This document shows positions 1-7,647 of a stretch of DNA of 37,612 nucleotides, in pieces. The translations under genes were made by a program, and so were the position numbers. The notes under the pieces were generated by a model. That model was not told where the DNA came from. It did not search any database and worked only from the letters and a program-made list of their open reading frames with translations. Each line of letters begins with the position of its first letter. The stretch's first letter is position 1. The DNA lies in the NCBI GenBank assembly GCA_913775975.1, contig CAJYLQ010000033.1, forward strand, positions 1 to 37,612, in the 5' to 3' direction. The DNA is from an uncultured Sphingomonas sp. (GTDB taxonomy: Bacteria > Pseudomonadota > Alphaproteobacteria > Sphingomonadales > Sphingomonadaceae).

Positions 1-1084
1 GCCCGGCCGCCGCAGCCGATGCGCCCACGATGGTCGAGGTGCAACCCGAGAAGCCGTGGGTGCGGTCGACGCTATACTGCTGCGGCACGCCGATATCGGC
101 GGTCTTCATGCGGTTGTCGCCCGACACGGTGACCAGCGGCGACAACGGCGCGATGAAGCCCGCGGGCAGCTTGCCGCCATTGGCGTTGATCTGCGCCAGC
201 GTGGCGACCGGATAGCCATTGGGGTTGTAGCTGATAAGCTGGCTGTAGTTCGGGGTATTCTGGTCCTTGGCCTGGTCATAGGACAGCTCGGCCGAGAAAC
301 CGTCGACCGGCTTCCAGAGCGCCGCGACATGGCCGCCGACCCGGTTGAACGCGCCCCAGCCCACGCTGCCGGGCAGCGGGTCCTTCACGAACGGATTCTG
401 ATGCTGGATCACGCCGTCCAGCTTGACCGAGATGTTGTTGAACTCGGGCAGATTGACGTGCGCGGAGGTGTTGTACGCGCCGTAATTGCCGAAGCCCGCG
501 GTCAGCGAGCCGCCGAACTTGCCGGTCGGCTTGGCGGTGACGATCGACAGCGCGCCGCCCTCGGTATTGCGGCCGAACAGCGTGCCCTGCGGACCGCGCA
601 GCACTTCGACACGCTCGATGTCGAACAGCGCGGCGTTCAGGCCCTGCGAACGGCCCAGATAGACGCCGTCGAAATAGACGCCGACGCCGGTGTCGCGCGC
701 CGTCTGGTTCTGGTCGAACGGCACGATGCCGCGAATACCCACGGTCAGCGCCGACTGGCGCGCCTCGAAGGTGGCGACGCGCAGCGACGGGACGGTGCCG
801 TCGGCCAGATCGAGCAGGCTCTGGACGTGACGATCCTTGATGATGGTCGGATCGATGACGGAGATGGCGATCGGCGTGCGCTGCAGGTTCGTCTCACGGC
901 GGGTGGCGGTGACGACGATGTCGGTCAGGCCGGTATCGCCCTCGGCCGCCGGCGCCTCGGCTGCCGGCGCTTCCGGCGCGGCGGCGGGCGTGGTGTCCGC
1001 GGGGGCCGCATGGGCGATGGCGGGCACGATCAGCGTGGCGATGCCGGCGAGAAGACGCAGGCGCGTCGACGAGAAATTCAACAT
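1..1084 (-). CDS. TonB-dependent outer-membrane receptor, N-terminal part (runs off the left edge)
   Basis: Reads leftward from an ATG at 1084 and stays open to base 1, giving 361 visible codons; the beta-barrel C-terminus lies outside the window. The first ~26 residues look like a signal peptide (positive start, hydrophobic core, A-H-A-A). An Ala/Pro/Glu-rich linker follows, then a TonB-box-like stretch D-I-V-V-T-A-T-R-R near residue 55. The plug domain comes next and includes V-E-V-L-R-G-P-Q-G-T-L-F-G-R-N, the classic plug motif. Family knowledge: such receptors import siderophores, vitamins, oligosaccharides or aromatics using TonB-ExbB-ExbD energy, and sphingomonads carry many. The substrate cannot be read here, because no transporter or catabolic gene adjoins it. 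The upstream side is the ~500-bp gap before the LOV kinase. Confidence 0.93.
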   Translation of the reverse strand, partial: MLNFSSTRLRLLAGIATLIVPAIAHAAPADTTPAAAPEAPAAEAPAAEGDTGLTDIVVTATRRETNLQRTPIAISVIDPTIIKDRHVQSLLDLADGTVPSLRVATFEARQSALTVGIRGIVPFDQNQTARDTGVGVYFDGVYLGRSQGLNAALFDIERVEVLRGPQGTLFGRNTEGGALSIVTAKPTGKFGGSLTAGFGNYGAYNTSAHVNLPEFNNISVKLDGVIQHQNPFVKDPLPGSVGWGAFNRVGGHVAALWKPVDGFSAELSYDQAKDQNTPNYSQLISYNPNGYPVATLAQINANGGKLPAGFIAPLSPLVTVSGDNRMKTADIGVPQQYSVDRTHGFSGCTSTIVGASAAAAG

Positions 1085-1600
1085 TTGGTTATCCCCTTTA
1101 GGCTCGATGGCCTCGGGGCGCGCCTAAGACGATTCGGCGGCGGGGCTGTGACGGTTCGATGACGGCGGGCGCCATCGTGCATTCATCCTGTCATCATCTT
1201 TCCGGGGAGGTCGCGTCGCGTCAGCGCGAAAACGATGCGGGTACATGCAACGGATCAGCCGGTCCGACGGTTCAATACCGCATCGACGGTCCGATCATGT
1301 CGCCGATTCGTCCTGATGCTGGCTCGTCGCGCGATTGGGAGCGGTCCTTTCACGCGCGTGGGGCTGTTCGACCGCTCAAGTGTACAGGATGCCGCAACAC
1401 CGGTAATCCGCGTGTCCCTATAATATCATCCATCAGAGCGTATGGAACCGATTTCACCGGACCGTGATTTGTCGGACATCGTACTGAACAGCGGCATCCC
1501 GCGACGGTGAGGGAACGCCCGTCCTGCCGGACTATTCTATACCCCGCCGGCCCGTCATCATGACGCGCTGTCGCACAGCGCTTGTCGCGACGGAGAAGGA
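1085..1600. other. Divergent intergenic region between TonB receptor and LOV kinase
   Basis: About 516 bases with no convincing coding frame; short open frames on both strands lack ribosome sites and recognisable proteins. It must hold the promoters of the leftward TonB receptor and the rightward LOV kinase. It is somewhat more AT-rich than the flanking genes, for example around 1420-1470. The only structure I can point to is an inverted repeat at 1339-1377. I could not assign -35/-10 elements. Confidence 0.6.
1339..1377. repeat. Inverted repeat enclosing a palindrome
   Basis: GAGCGGTC (1339-1346) is exactly complementary to GACCGCTC (1370-1377). The 23-base spacer contains a perfect 10-base palindrome, CACGCGCGTG (1351-1360). 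It could be an operator pair or a structured leader in the divergent control region. There is no T-tract, so a terminator is unlikely. Confidence 0.4.
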
Positions 1601-3124
1601 TTGCCGAATAGCCAGCCTTGGCATAGCATCGCGCCCATCGTGGATCGTGAGCCTGTTCCCCCAAAGCCGATGACGCCCTTTACCCCGTCCGCCGACGTTC
1701 AGGCGGCGGTAGAGGCTTTTGCGGCGCGTATGGTGGAGGCCGATCCGCTCGTCGTCGCGATGCGCGATGCGGAGCTGCCGATGGCGGTCAGCGATCCGAC
1801 GCTGCCCGACAACCCGGTCATCTATGTCAATGCGGCGTTCGAGGAGCTGACGGGCTATGCCGCGGCGGATATAATCGGGCGGAACTGCCGCCTGCTCCAG
1901 GGGCCACTGACAGCGCAGGAGGACGTGACGCGTCTGCGGCAGGCGATCGCGGCGCGCCAGCGCATCCGGGTGGACCTGCTGAACCATCGCCGCGACGGCA
2001 CCGCGTTCTGGAACCGGCTGACCGTGACGCCGGTGCTGGCGAACGACGGCAGCGTGCGCCACTTCGTCGCGTCGCAGATCGACGTGACGCTGGAACGGCA
2101 TCGGCTGGTGCGCCTGCAGGAGGAAAGCGACGCACTGAAGGCGGAGGTCGCCGAGCGGGAGGCGGCGCTGGCCGAGCGCGCGCTGCAACTCCAGATCGCG
2201 CTGCGCGCCGGCGGCCTGGGCTATTGGAGCTTCGATATCGCGAGCCAGTCGCTGGACGCGTCTTCGGGCTGCAAGGCGATCTTTGGCCGGGGGCCGGACG
2301 AGACGCTGACCTTCGCGGAATTCGGCGAAGCGCTGCATCCCGACGACATGCAGGCGGTGCAACAGGCGATCGTCGCGACGATCGCCGACGGCGCCGAGTG
2401 CAGCATCGAATACCGCATCCTCACCCGCTCCGGCGAGCTACGCTGGGTAATGACGCGCGGGGAGGTGACCGGCGGGCAGGGCGGCGCGGCGATGATCGGC
2501 TTCACGACCGATATCACCGAGCGGAAATTCGCGGAGGAACATCGCGCGGTGCTGGCGCAGGAACTGACGCACCGGGTGAAGAACACGCTGGCGACCGTCG
2601 GTGCGGTCGTCAGCCAGACGCTGCGCAATGCCGAGTCCATGGCCGATGCGCGGATTGCCGTCGCGGGGCGGATCGCCAGCCTGGGCGCCGCCCACGACCT
2701 GCTGATCCGCGACGAGGCGGAGGGTGCGGCGATCGGCGAGGTCGTGGACCGCGTGCTGATGCCCTTTGCCGATGCGGCGGGCGCGGTATTTTCGATCGAC
2801 GGGCCGGAAATCCGGCTGACGCCCTCCATCACCCTGGCGCTCGCGATGGCGCTGCACGAGCTGACGACCAACGCCGTCAAATATGGCGCGCTCTCGGTGC
2901 CGGGCGGGCGTGTCGATATCCGGTGGTGGCATGGCGAGGGGGAGGAGCAGAACCGCTTCCACTTCGCATGGGCCGAAAGCGGCGGGCCGCCGGTGACCCC
3001 GCCGACGCGCACCGGCTTTGGCACCCGCATGATCGCGCGCGTGCTTGCGCAGCATGTCCGCGGGCAGGCATCGATCCTCTATCCGCCGGAGGGTGTGCGG
3101 TTCGTTATCGACGCGATGATCTGA
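1601..3124 (+). CDS. LOV-PAS-HWE blue-light sensor histidine kinase
   Basis: A 507-residue soluble sensor kinase. Residues ~45-160 form a LOV domain carrying G-R-N-C-R-L-L-Q-G, the flavin-binding core whose Cys (C96) forms the photo-adduct with FMN. A short helical linker (~170-200) leads to a second PAS domain (~200-310) ending in D-I-T-E-R-K. The kinase core begins E-L-T-H-R-V-K-N with phospho-acceptor H324 and continues with H-E-L-T-T-N-A-V-K-Y-G-A and a final G-F-G-T-R-M-I block, both typical of the HWE/HisKA_2 class. No transmembrane segment is seen. The TTG start is chosen because GGAGAAGGA (1592-1600) directly precedes it; an ATG at 1670 has no such site. A response regulator follows. 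Family knowledge: HWE kinases in alphaproteobacteria often feed general stress control, and LOV members respond to blue light. Confidence 0.93.
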   Translation: MPNSQPWHSIAPIVDREPVPPKPMTPFTPSADVQAAVEAFAARMVEADPLVVAMRDAELPMAVSDPTLPDNPVIYVNAAFEELTGYAAADIIGRNCRLLQGPLTAQEDVTRLRQAIAARQRIRVDLLNHRRDGTAFWNRLTVTPVLANDGSVRHFVASQIDVTLERHRLVRLQEESDALKAEVAEREAALAERALQLQIALRAGGLGYWSFDIASQSLDASSGCKAIFGRGPDETLTFAEFGEALHPDDMQAVQQAIVATIADGAECSIEYRILTRSGELRWVMTRGEVTGGQGGAAMIGFTTDITERKFAEEHRAVLAQELTHRVKNTLATVGAVVSQTLRNAESMADARIAVAGRIASLGAAHDLLIRDEAEGAAIGEVVDRVLMPFADAAGAVFSIDGPEIRLTPSITLALAMALHELTTNAVKYGALSVPGGRVDIRWWHGEGEEQNRFHFAWAESGGPPVTPPTRTGFGTRMIARVLAQHVRGQASILYPPEGVRFVIDAMI

Positions 3125-3193
3125 AGGCCGGGAGCCTTGTGGGCACAGCATCGTTCATCCGCCGCTGCGTCGGATAAGGTCTGCCCAACGGTC

Positions 3194-3556
3194 ATGTGCC
3201 ATGTCGTCATCATCGAAGAGGACTTCCTGCTCGCGGACCATATCGCGCTGGTGCTGGAAGGGGCGGGCGCCGTGTCCTTCGCGCAGGCGACCGATGAGAC
3301 CGGAGCGGTGGAGGCGGCACGGGGCCAACGGCCGGACCTGATCGTGGCGGAGATGCGGTTGGCGTCGGGCAGCGGCCGCACGGCGATCGGCCGCATCCGC
3401 GATGAGCATGGCGCGATCCCCGCGATCATCGTGACGGGGACGCCGGATGCCTATGACGGTCAGGACGACGCGACGATCGTCCTGACGAAGCCGGTCGCGG
3501 ACGGCGACCTGGTGGACACGTTTCACCGGATGATCGCGGGCCCGACCGTGACCTGA
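3194..3556 (+). CDS. Single-domain response regulator with Glu at the phosphorylation site
   Basis: A 120-residue receiver domain with no output domain. The acidic pocket (E9, D10), the conserved Thr (T81 in I-I-V-T-G-T) and Lys-Pro (K99-P100) are present. At the position of the phospho-acceptor Asp, in P-D-L-I-V-A-E-M-R-L, the residue is E53 (codon GAG at 3350-3352). Related regulators beside HWE kinases usually read A-D-x-x-L here. The start at 3194 fits the family N-terminus (M-C-H-V-V-I-I-E-E-D); an in-frame TTG at 3137 would add 19 unrelated residues. It begins 69 bases after the LOV kinase stop, so the two are probably co-transcribed. Inference: it may be locked in an active-like state, or act as a non-phosphorylated adaptor for the kinase. 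Confidence 0.87.
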   Translation: MCHVVIIEEDFLLADHIALVLEGAGAVSFAQATDETGAVEAARGQRPDLIVAEMRLASGSGRTAIGRIRDEHGAIPAIIVTGTPDAYDGQDDATIVLTKPVADGDLVDTFHRMIAGPTVT

Positions 3557-3570
3557 GTTTTGGCCGTCAT

Positions 3571-3606
3571 GGCCGCACCCCGCGCGGCGAGGCGCGGGGT
3601 GCGGCC
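3571..3606. terminator. Strong hairpin between convergent genes
   Basis: A perfect 15-bp stem: 3571-3585 pairs with 3592-3606 around a 6-base loop, and it is almost entirely G/C. It sits between the stop of the response regulator (3556) and the stop of the convergent alanine dehydrogenase gene (3629), so it probably ends transcription in both directions. No T-tract follows on either strand. Confidence 0.7.
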
Positions 3607-3628
3607 GAATGGCGATCAGGCAATCCGA

Positions 3629-4714
3629 TCAGGAAAAGCCGAGCGCGTCCGCGACGACCTGGCTGACGATGCGGCCGCCCTTCACGTTCAGGCCCTCCTT
3701 CAGGCCAGCATCGTGATCGATCGCCGCCACGCCCTTGTCGGCGAGGGCCAGGCCATAGGGCAGGGTGGCGTTATTCAGCGCATGGCTGGACGTCAGCGGC
3801 ACCGCCCCCGGCATGTTGGCGACGCAATAGTGGATCACGCCGTCGACCTCATAGGTCGGATCGGCATGGGTTGTGGCGTGCGACGTCTCGAAGCAGCCGC
3901 CCTGATCGATCGCGACGTCGACCAGCACCGCGCGCGGCTTCATCAGGCCCAGCATCGACCGGGTGACGAGCTTCGGCGCGGAGGCGCCCGGGATCAACAC
4001 CGCGCCGATCACCGCGTCGGCGGCGGAGATTTCCTGCTCGATCGATTCCAGCGTCGACACGCGGGTGCGGACGCGGCCGTGGAACAGCTCGTCCAGTTCG
4101 CGCAGGCGCGGGATCGAGCGGTCGATGATCGTCACCTCCGCGCCCAGGCCCGCCGCCATCCGCGCGGCGTGGGTGCCGACGACACCGCCGCCCAGCACGA
4201 CGATCCGCGCCGGCTGCACGCCCGGAACGCCGCCCAGCAGGACGCCGCGACCGCCGTTATACGCCTTCAGCGCGGTGCCGGCCGCCTCGATCGACAGGCG
4301 ACCCGCGACCTCGCTCATCGGGGCGAGCAGCGGCAGGTGGCCACGTGCATCCGTCACCGTCTCATAGGCGACGGCGGTGACGCCCGACGCCATCAGCCCC
4401 TTGGCCTGCTCGGGATCGGGCGCGAGGTGCAGGTAGGTGAACAGGATCTGGCCTTCGCGCAGCTGCGTCCATTCGGTCGGCTGCGGCTCCTTCACCTTCA
4501 CCACCATCTCGGCGGCGGCGAACACCTCCGCAGCGGTGTCGACGATCCGCGCGCCGGCCGTGGTATAGGCCGCGTCGTCCGCGCCGATGCCGGCGCCCGC
4601 GCCGGTCTCCACCATCACCTCATGCCCGCGCGCGACATATTCGCGCACGGCACCGGGCGTCAGGCCGACGCGATATTCGTGATTCTTGATTTCCTTGGGC
4701 ACACCGACGCGCAT
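3629..4714 (-). CDS. ald: Alanine dehydrogenase
   Basis: A 361-residue NAD-dependent L-alanine dehydrogenase (L-alanine + NAD+ + H2O to pyruvate + ammonia + NADH), normal length for the family. The N-terminus M-R-V-G-V-P-K-E-I-K is diagnostic. The substrate-binding region K-V-K-E-P and the active-site His region Y-L-H-L-A are present, as is the nucleotide-binding V-L-G-G-G-V-V-G-T-H-A-A. The start is set at 4714 because AGGAGA (4723-4728) lies 8 bases upstream and the family starts there; an in-frame ATG at 4747 would add 11 residues. It is divergent from an Lrp/AsnC regulator, the usual type of regulator for ald, which suggests control by alanine or another amino acid. Confidence 0.97.
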   Translation of the reverse strand: MRVGVPKEIKNHEYRVGLTPGAVREYVARGHEVMVETGAGAGIGADDAAYTTAGARIVDTAAEVFAAAEMVVKVKEPQPTEWTQLREGQILFTYLHLAPDPEQAKGLMASGVTAVAYETVTDARGHLPLLAPMSEVAGRLSIEAAGTALKAYNGGRGVLLGGVPGVQPARIVVLGGGVVGTHAARMAAGLGAEVTIIDRSIPRLRELDELFHGRVRTRVSTLESIEQEISAADAVIGAVLIPGASAPKLVTRSMLGLMKPRAVLVDVAIDQGGCFETSHATTHADPTYEVDGVIHYCVANMPGAVPLTSSHALNNATLPYGLALADKGVAAIDHDAGLKEGLNVKGGRIVSQVVADALGFS

Positions 4715-4828
4715 CGTAACCATCTCCTGTATCGTTGTGCCGATCATAGCGCGGCGCTCGCGCCATTTCCCGGCGAAGTATGCCGCCCGGTTGCGGCCTC
4801 ACGCAGGATTCGGGTATCGATTGGCGCT
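4715..4828. promoter_or_regulatory. Divergent control region of ald and its Lrp-type regulator
   Basis: A 114-base gap holding both promoters and the ald ribosome-binding site (AGGAGA at 4723-4728). The divergent arrangement, with an Lrp-family regulator beside its likely target, predicts operator sites here. I could not identify a clear Lrp box by eye. Confidence 0.5.
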
Positions 4829-5314
4829 ATGGCGACGGAAAGCGAACCCCTTGATCGCGTCGACCGGCGGCTTCTGTCGCTACTGGTCGGCAATGCGCGC
4901 GCGACGTCTTTCGCGCTGGCCGAGAGCATCGGCCGCTCCGCCACCGCGATCGCGCGGCGGCTGCGCGTGCTGGAAGAGCGCGGCGTGATCGCCGGGTACG
5001 AGGCGCGGCTGAACCTGTCGGCGCTCGGCTATCCGACGATCGTGCACATCAAGATGGCGCTCGAAAGCCAGCGCAAGGAGGTGCTGGAGGCGTTCGAGGC
5101 GGCGGTGATCGCCAGCCCCTCGATCGTGCGGTGCGATCTGATGAGCGGCACCGACGACTATCTGGTGACGGTGCGCGCGCGCGACCTGTCGCACTTCGCC
5201 GAGGTGCACCGCGAGGAGCTGTCGCATCTGCCCGGCGTCACGCGCATGGAATCGGGCTTCGTGCTGCGCGAAGTCGTGGCGCCGCGCCTGCCGCGCGGGG
5301 CGCTGGCCGAATGA
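4829..5314 (+). CDS. Lrp/AsnC-family transcriptional regulator
   Basis: A 161-residue protein with the standard two-part layout. An N-terminal winged helix-turn-helix (~residues 7-60) contains [12 protein letters not shown] and an [14 protein letters not shown] recognition/wing segment. A C-terminal RAM ligand-binding domain (~70-150) includes [11 protein letters not shown]. Family knowledge: these form octamers that sense amino acids. Its position divergent from alanine dehydrogenase makes it the probable ald regulator, like AldR-type proteins. The ATG at 4829 gives the normal family length, although the open frame extends far upstream without homology. purU follows after 25 bases and is probably in the same transcript. 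Confidence 0.93.
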   Translation: MATESEPLDRVDRRLLSLLVGNARATSFALAESIGRSATAIARRLRVLEERGVIAGYEARLNLSALGYPTIVHIKMALESQRKEVLEAFEAAVIASPSIVRCDLMSGTDDYLVTVRARDLSHFAEVHREELSHLPGVTRMESGFVLREVVAPRLPRGALAE

Positions 5315-5339
5315 GGCGGGATCGGGCAGGGAGGCGGCC

Positions 5340-6197
5340 ATGACCGACCCCACGCACGTGCTGACCCTGTCCTGCCCCGATCGCCCCGGTATCGTCGCGC
5401 GGGTGACGGGGCTGCTGTTCGAGGCCGGCGGCAATATCCGCGAGGCGGCGCAGTTCGAGGACGAGGAGGCGGGCCGCTTCTTCATGCGCGTGCTGTTCAC
5501 ACTCGACGCGGCGGGGGCCGGGCCGTTGCGGGAACGCTTTGTCGCGCTGGCCGGCGACTATGCGATGGACTGGGCGATCCGGCGTACCGATACGCGGCGC
5601 CGCGTGCTGTTGCTGGTGTCGAAGTTCGATCATTGCCTGGCCGACCTGCTCTATCGCTGGCGGATCGGCGAACTAGCGATGGAGGTCATCGGCATCGCCT
5701 CCAACCATCCCCTCGCGACGTTCGATGGCCTCGATCTGGGCGGGGTGCCGTTCCATCACCTGCCGGTGACGCCTGCCACGAAGGCAGCGCAGGAGGCGCA
5801 GATCAAGGCGCTGGTCGAGGAGACGGGGGCGGAGCTGGTCGTGCTGGCGCGCTACATGCAGATCCTGTCGGACGATCTGGCCGCCTTCCTGTCGGGGCGG
5901 TGCATCAACATTCATCACAGCTTCCTGCCCGGGTTCAAGGGTGCGCGGCCCTATCATCAGGCGCATGCGCGCGGCGTGAAGATGATCGGCGCGACCGCGC
6001 ATTACGTGACCGCCGACCTCGATGAAGGGCCGATCATCGCGCAGGACGTGGAGCCGGTGACGCATGCGGACTCGCCCGAGGCGCTGGTGCGCAAGGGCCG
6101 CGATATCGAGCGCCGCGTGCTGGCGCGCGCGGTGCGGCACCATCTTGCCGACCGGGTGCTGCTGAACGGCGCGCGGACGATCGTCTTTACCGATTGA
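5340..6197 (+). CDS. purU: Formyltetrahydrofolate deformylase
   Basis: A 285-residue enzyme that hydrolyses 10-formyl-tetrahydrofolate to formate and tetrahydrofolate, balancing one-carbon pools. Residues ~6-80 are an ACT regulatory domain ([13 protein letters not shown]). Residues ~88-285 are the formyl-transferase fold, with catalytic blocks [11 protein letters not shown] and I-G-A-T-A-H-Y-V-T followed by L-D-E-G-P-I-I. The ribosome site AGGGAGG (5328-5334) is 5 bases before the ATG. It lies 25 bases behind the Lrp-type regulator, so amino-acid-responsive co-expression is plausible. In other bacteria PurU activity responds to glycine and methionine, which fits an amino-acid-sensing neighbour. 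Confidence 0.96.
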   Translation: MTDPTHVLTLSCPDRPGIVARVTGLLFEAGGNIREAAQFEDEEAGRFFMRVLFTLDAAGAGPLRERFVALAGDYAMDWAIRRTDTRRRVLLLVSKFDHCLADLLYRWRIGELAMEVIGIASNHPLATFDGLDLGGVPFHHLPVTPATKAAQEAQIKALVEETGAELVVLARYMQILSDDLAAFLSGRCINIHHSFLPGFKGARPYHQAHARGVKMIGATAHYVTADLDEGPIIAQDVEPVTHADSPEALVRKGRDIERRVLARAVRHHLADRVLLNGARTIVFTD

Positions 6198-6205
6198 GCG
6201 AGCCG

Positions 6206-6230
6206 GCCCCGCCCTCTCAGGCGGCGGGGC
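6206..6230. terminator. GC-rich hairpin between purU and clc
   Basis: GCCCCGCC (6206-6213) pairs with GGCGGGGC (6223-6230) across a 9-base loop. It overlaps the last codons of the convergent chloride channel gene and sits 8 bases after the purU stop. It is a plausible bidirectional terminator, though there is no T-tract. Confidence 0.5.
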
Positions 6231-7542
6231 GCATCGCGAACGTCTTCGACAGGCCGTGATACAGTTTTTCGCGGCAGACCAGCGCGCTCGTCCAGTCGGC
6301 GATGAAGGCGACGGCGAACATCGGCAGCATCAGGCCCCGGCTGACCGTCGTTTCGGACAGGATGATGACCGCCGTCAGCGGCGCGCGCACCACGCCGGCG
6401 AAATAGCCGACCATGCCGAGGATGACGATCGCCGACGAGGGCGAGTCCGGGAATACCGCGCGCAGGATGTTGCCGATCCCCGCACCCACCGCCAGCGAGG
6501 GTGCGAAAATGCCGCCCGGCAGACCCGCCACCGCCGTCGCCAGCGTGGAGGCGAACTTGGCGGGCCCGAACCATAAAGGCGCGTCGACGCCGGTAATCAT
6601 CGCCCGCGCCGCGCCATAGCCGGTGCCCCAGGTCAGCCCCGTCGCGCAGCCGAGCGCGGCGACGATTAGCCCGCACAGGCCCGCGAACAGCACCGGTCGC
6701 CCCTTCGTCCAGCGCGTCAGGCGATAGGGCCCGGTGGCCAGCCCCAGCATCAGCCGCGAGAACGCGCCACCCGCCAGCCCACCGACGACGCCGGCGACCG
6801 GCACCGCGAGCAGCGCCGATCCCAGGCTCATATGCGCGCCGATCAGGCCGAAATAGATGTAATCGCCCTGCAGCGACTGCGCGACCATGCCCGCGATGAC
6901 GATCGCCGCGATCACCAGCAGCGTGACGCGCTGTTCGTAGGCGGAGGCGAGTTCCTCGATCGCGAACAGCAGCCCGGCGAGCGGCGTGTTGAACGCGGCG
7001 GCGACACCCGCCGCGCCGCCCGCGATCAGCACCGCCCCGCGCAGGGGCACGCGCAACAGGCGATGGCTGAAGCCCATGACGGCGGCGGCGATCTGCACAG
7101 TCGGCCCCTCCCGCCCGACCGAGGCACCGCCCAGCACCGCCGCCAGCGTCAGCACCGCCTTGCCGACGACGGTGCGGATCGACACCAGCGATCGCGTCGC
7201 CTCTTCGGGATCCTCCTGCGCGGCGATTACCTGCGGGATACCCGACCCGCGCGCCAACGGAACGTGGCGGCGCGTCAGCCAGACCAGCCCCGCGAACAGC
7301 AGCGGCGTCACGACCAGCGGTGCATAGGGGTAGGCATGGACGAACCGCTCGAACATCGCGCCCGCCGCGTCGGCGGCAAGCGCGAAAAGCGTCGCCGCCA
7401 GCCCGATCGCCACCGCGCCCAGCAGGATGGCGAGCCGCGTGCGAAACCGCACCGACTGCGGCCCACGGCTGCGCAACAGGGCGCGATAGCGGGTGCGCGT
7501 CCATCGCCGCGCGGCCGACTGAGACGATGGGGTGTCTGCCAT
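6217..7542 (-). CDS. ClC-family chloride channel / H+-Cl- antiporter
   Basis: A 441-residue polytopic membrane protein with the three anion-pathway signatures of the ClC family: G-S-G-I-P (residues 99-103), G-R-E-G-P (143-147, containing the gating Glu) and G-G-I-F-A-P-S-L. There are about ten or more hydrophobic helices and no C-terminal CBS domains, so it is the short bacterial form. The start at 7542 (M-A-D-T-P-S) follows an AAGGGA-like ribosome site; the open frame continues upstream through the neighbouring gene's region without homology. The retained gating Glu suggests proton-coupled exchange, though this is inferred. Divergent from the DUF389 gene, 105 bases apart; convergent with purU. 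Confidence 0.95.
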   Translation of the reverse strand: MADTPSSQSAARRWTRTRYRALLRSRGPQSVRFRTRLAILLGAVAIGLAATLFALAADAAGAMFERFVHAYPYAPLVVTPLLFAGLVWLTRRHVPLARGSGIPQVIAAQEDPEEATRSLVSIRTVVGKAVLTLAAVLGGASVGREGPTVQIAAAVMGFSHRLLRVPLRGAVLIAGGAAGVAAAFNTPLAGLLFAIEELASAYEQRVTLLVIAAIVIAGMVAQSLQGDYIYFGLIGAHMSLGSALLAVPVAGVVGGLAGGAFSRLMLGLATGPYRLTRWTKGRPVLFAGLCGLIVAALGCATGLTWGTGYGAARAMITGVDAPLWFGPAKFASTLATAVAGLPGGIFAPSLAVGAGIGNILRAVFPDSPSSAIVILGMVGYFAGVVRAPLTAVIILSETTVSRGLMLPMFAVAFIADWTSALVCREKLYHGLSKTFAMRPAA

Positions 7543-7647
7543 GCCCGTCCCTTTACCGTGCTGAGCCGACAAGGCCAGCATGGGTCGCATCGGCGGCGCG
7601 GTTCGCCTAACAGGCATGGAGTACCAACAGCGAGGCAAGCACAGGAT

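Noticed and set aside
3560..4828. Upstream extension of the Lrp-type frame.
   Set aside because: It is antisense to ald and has no homology. The family N-terminus begins at 4829.
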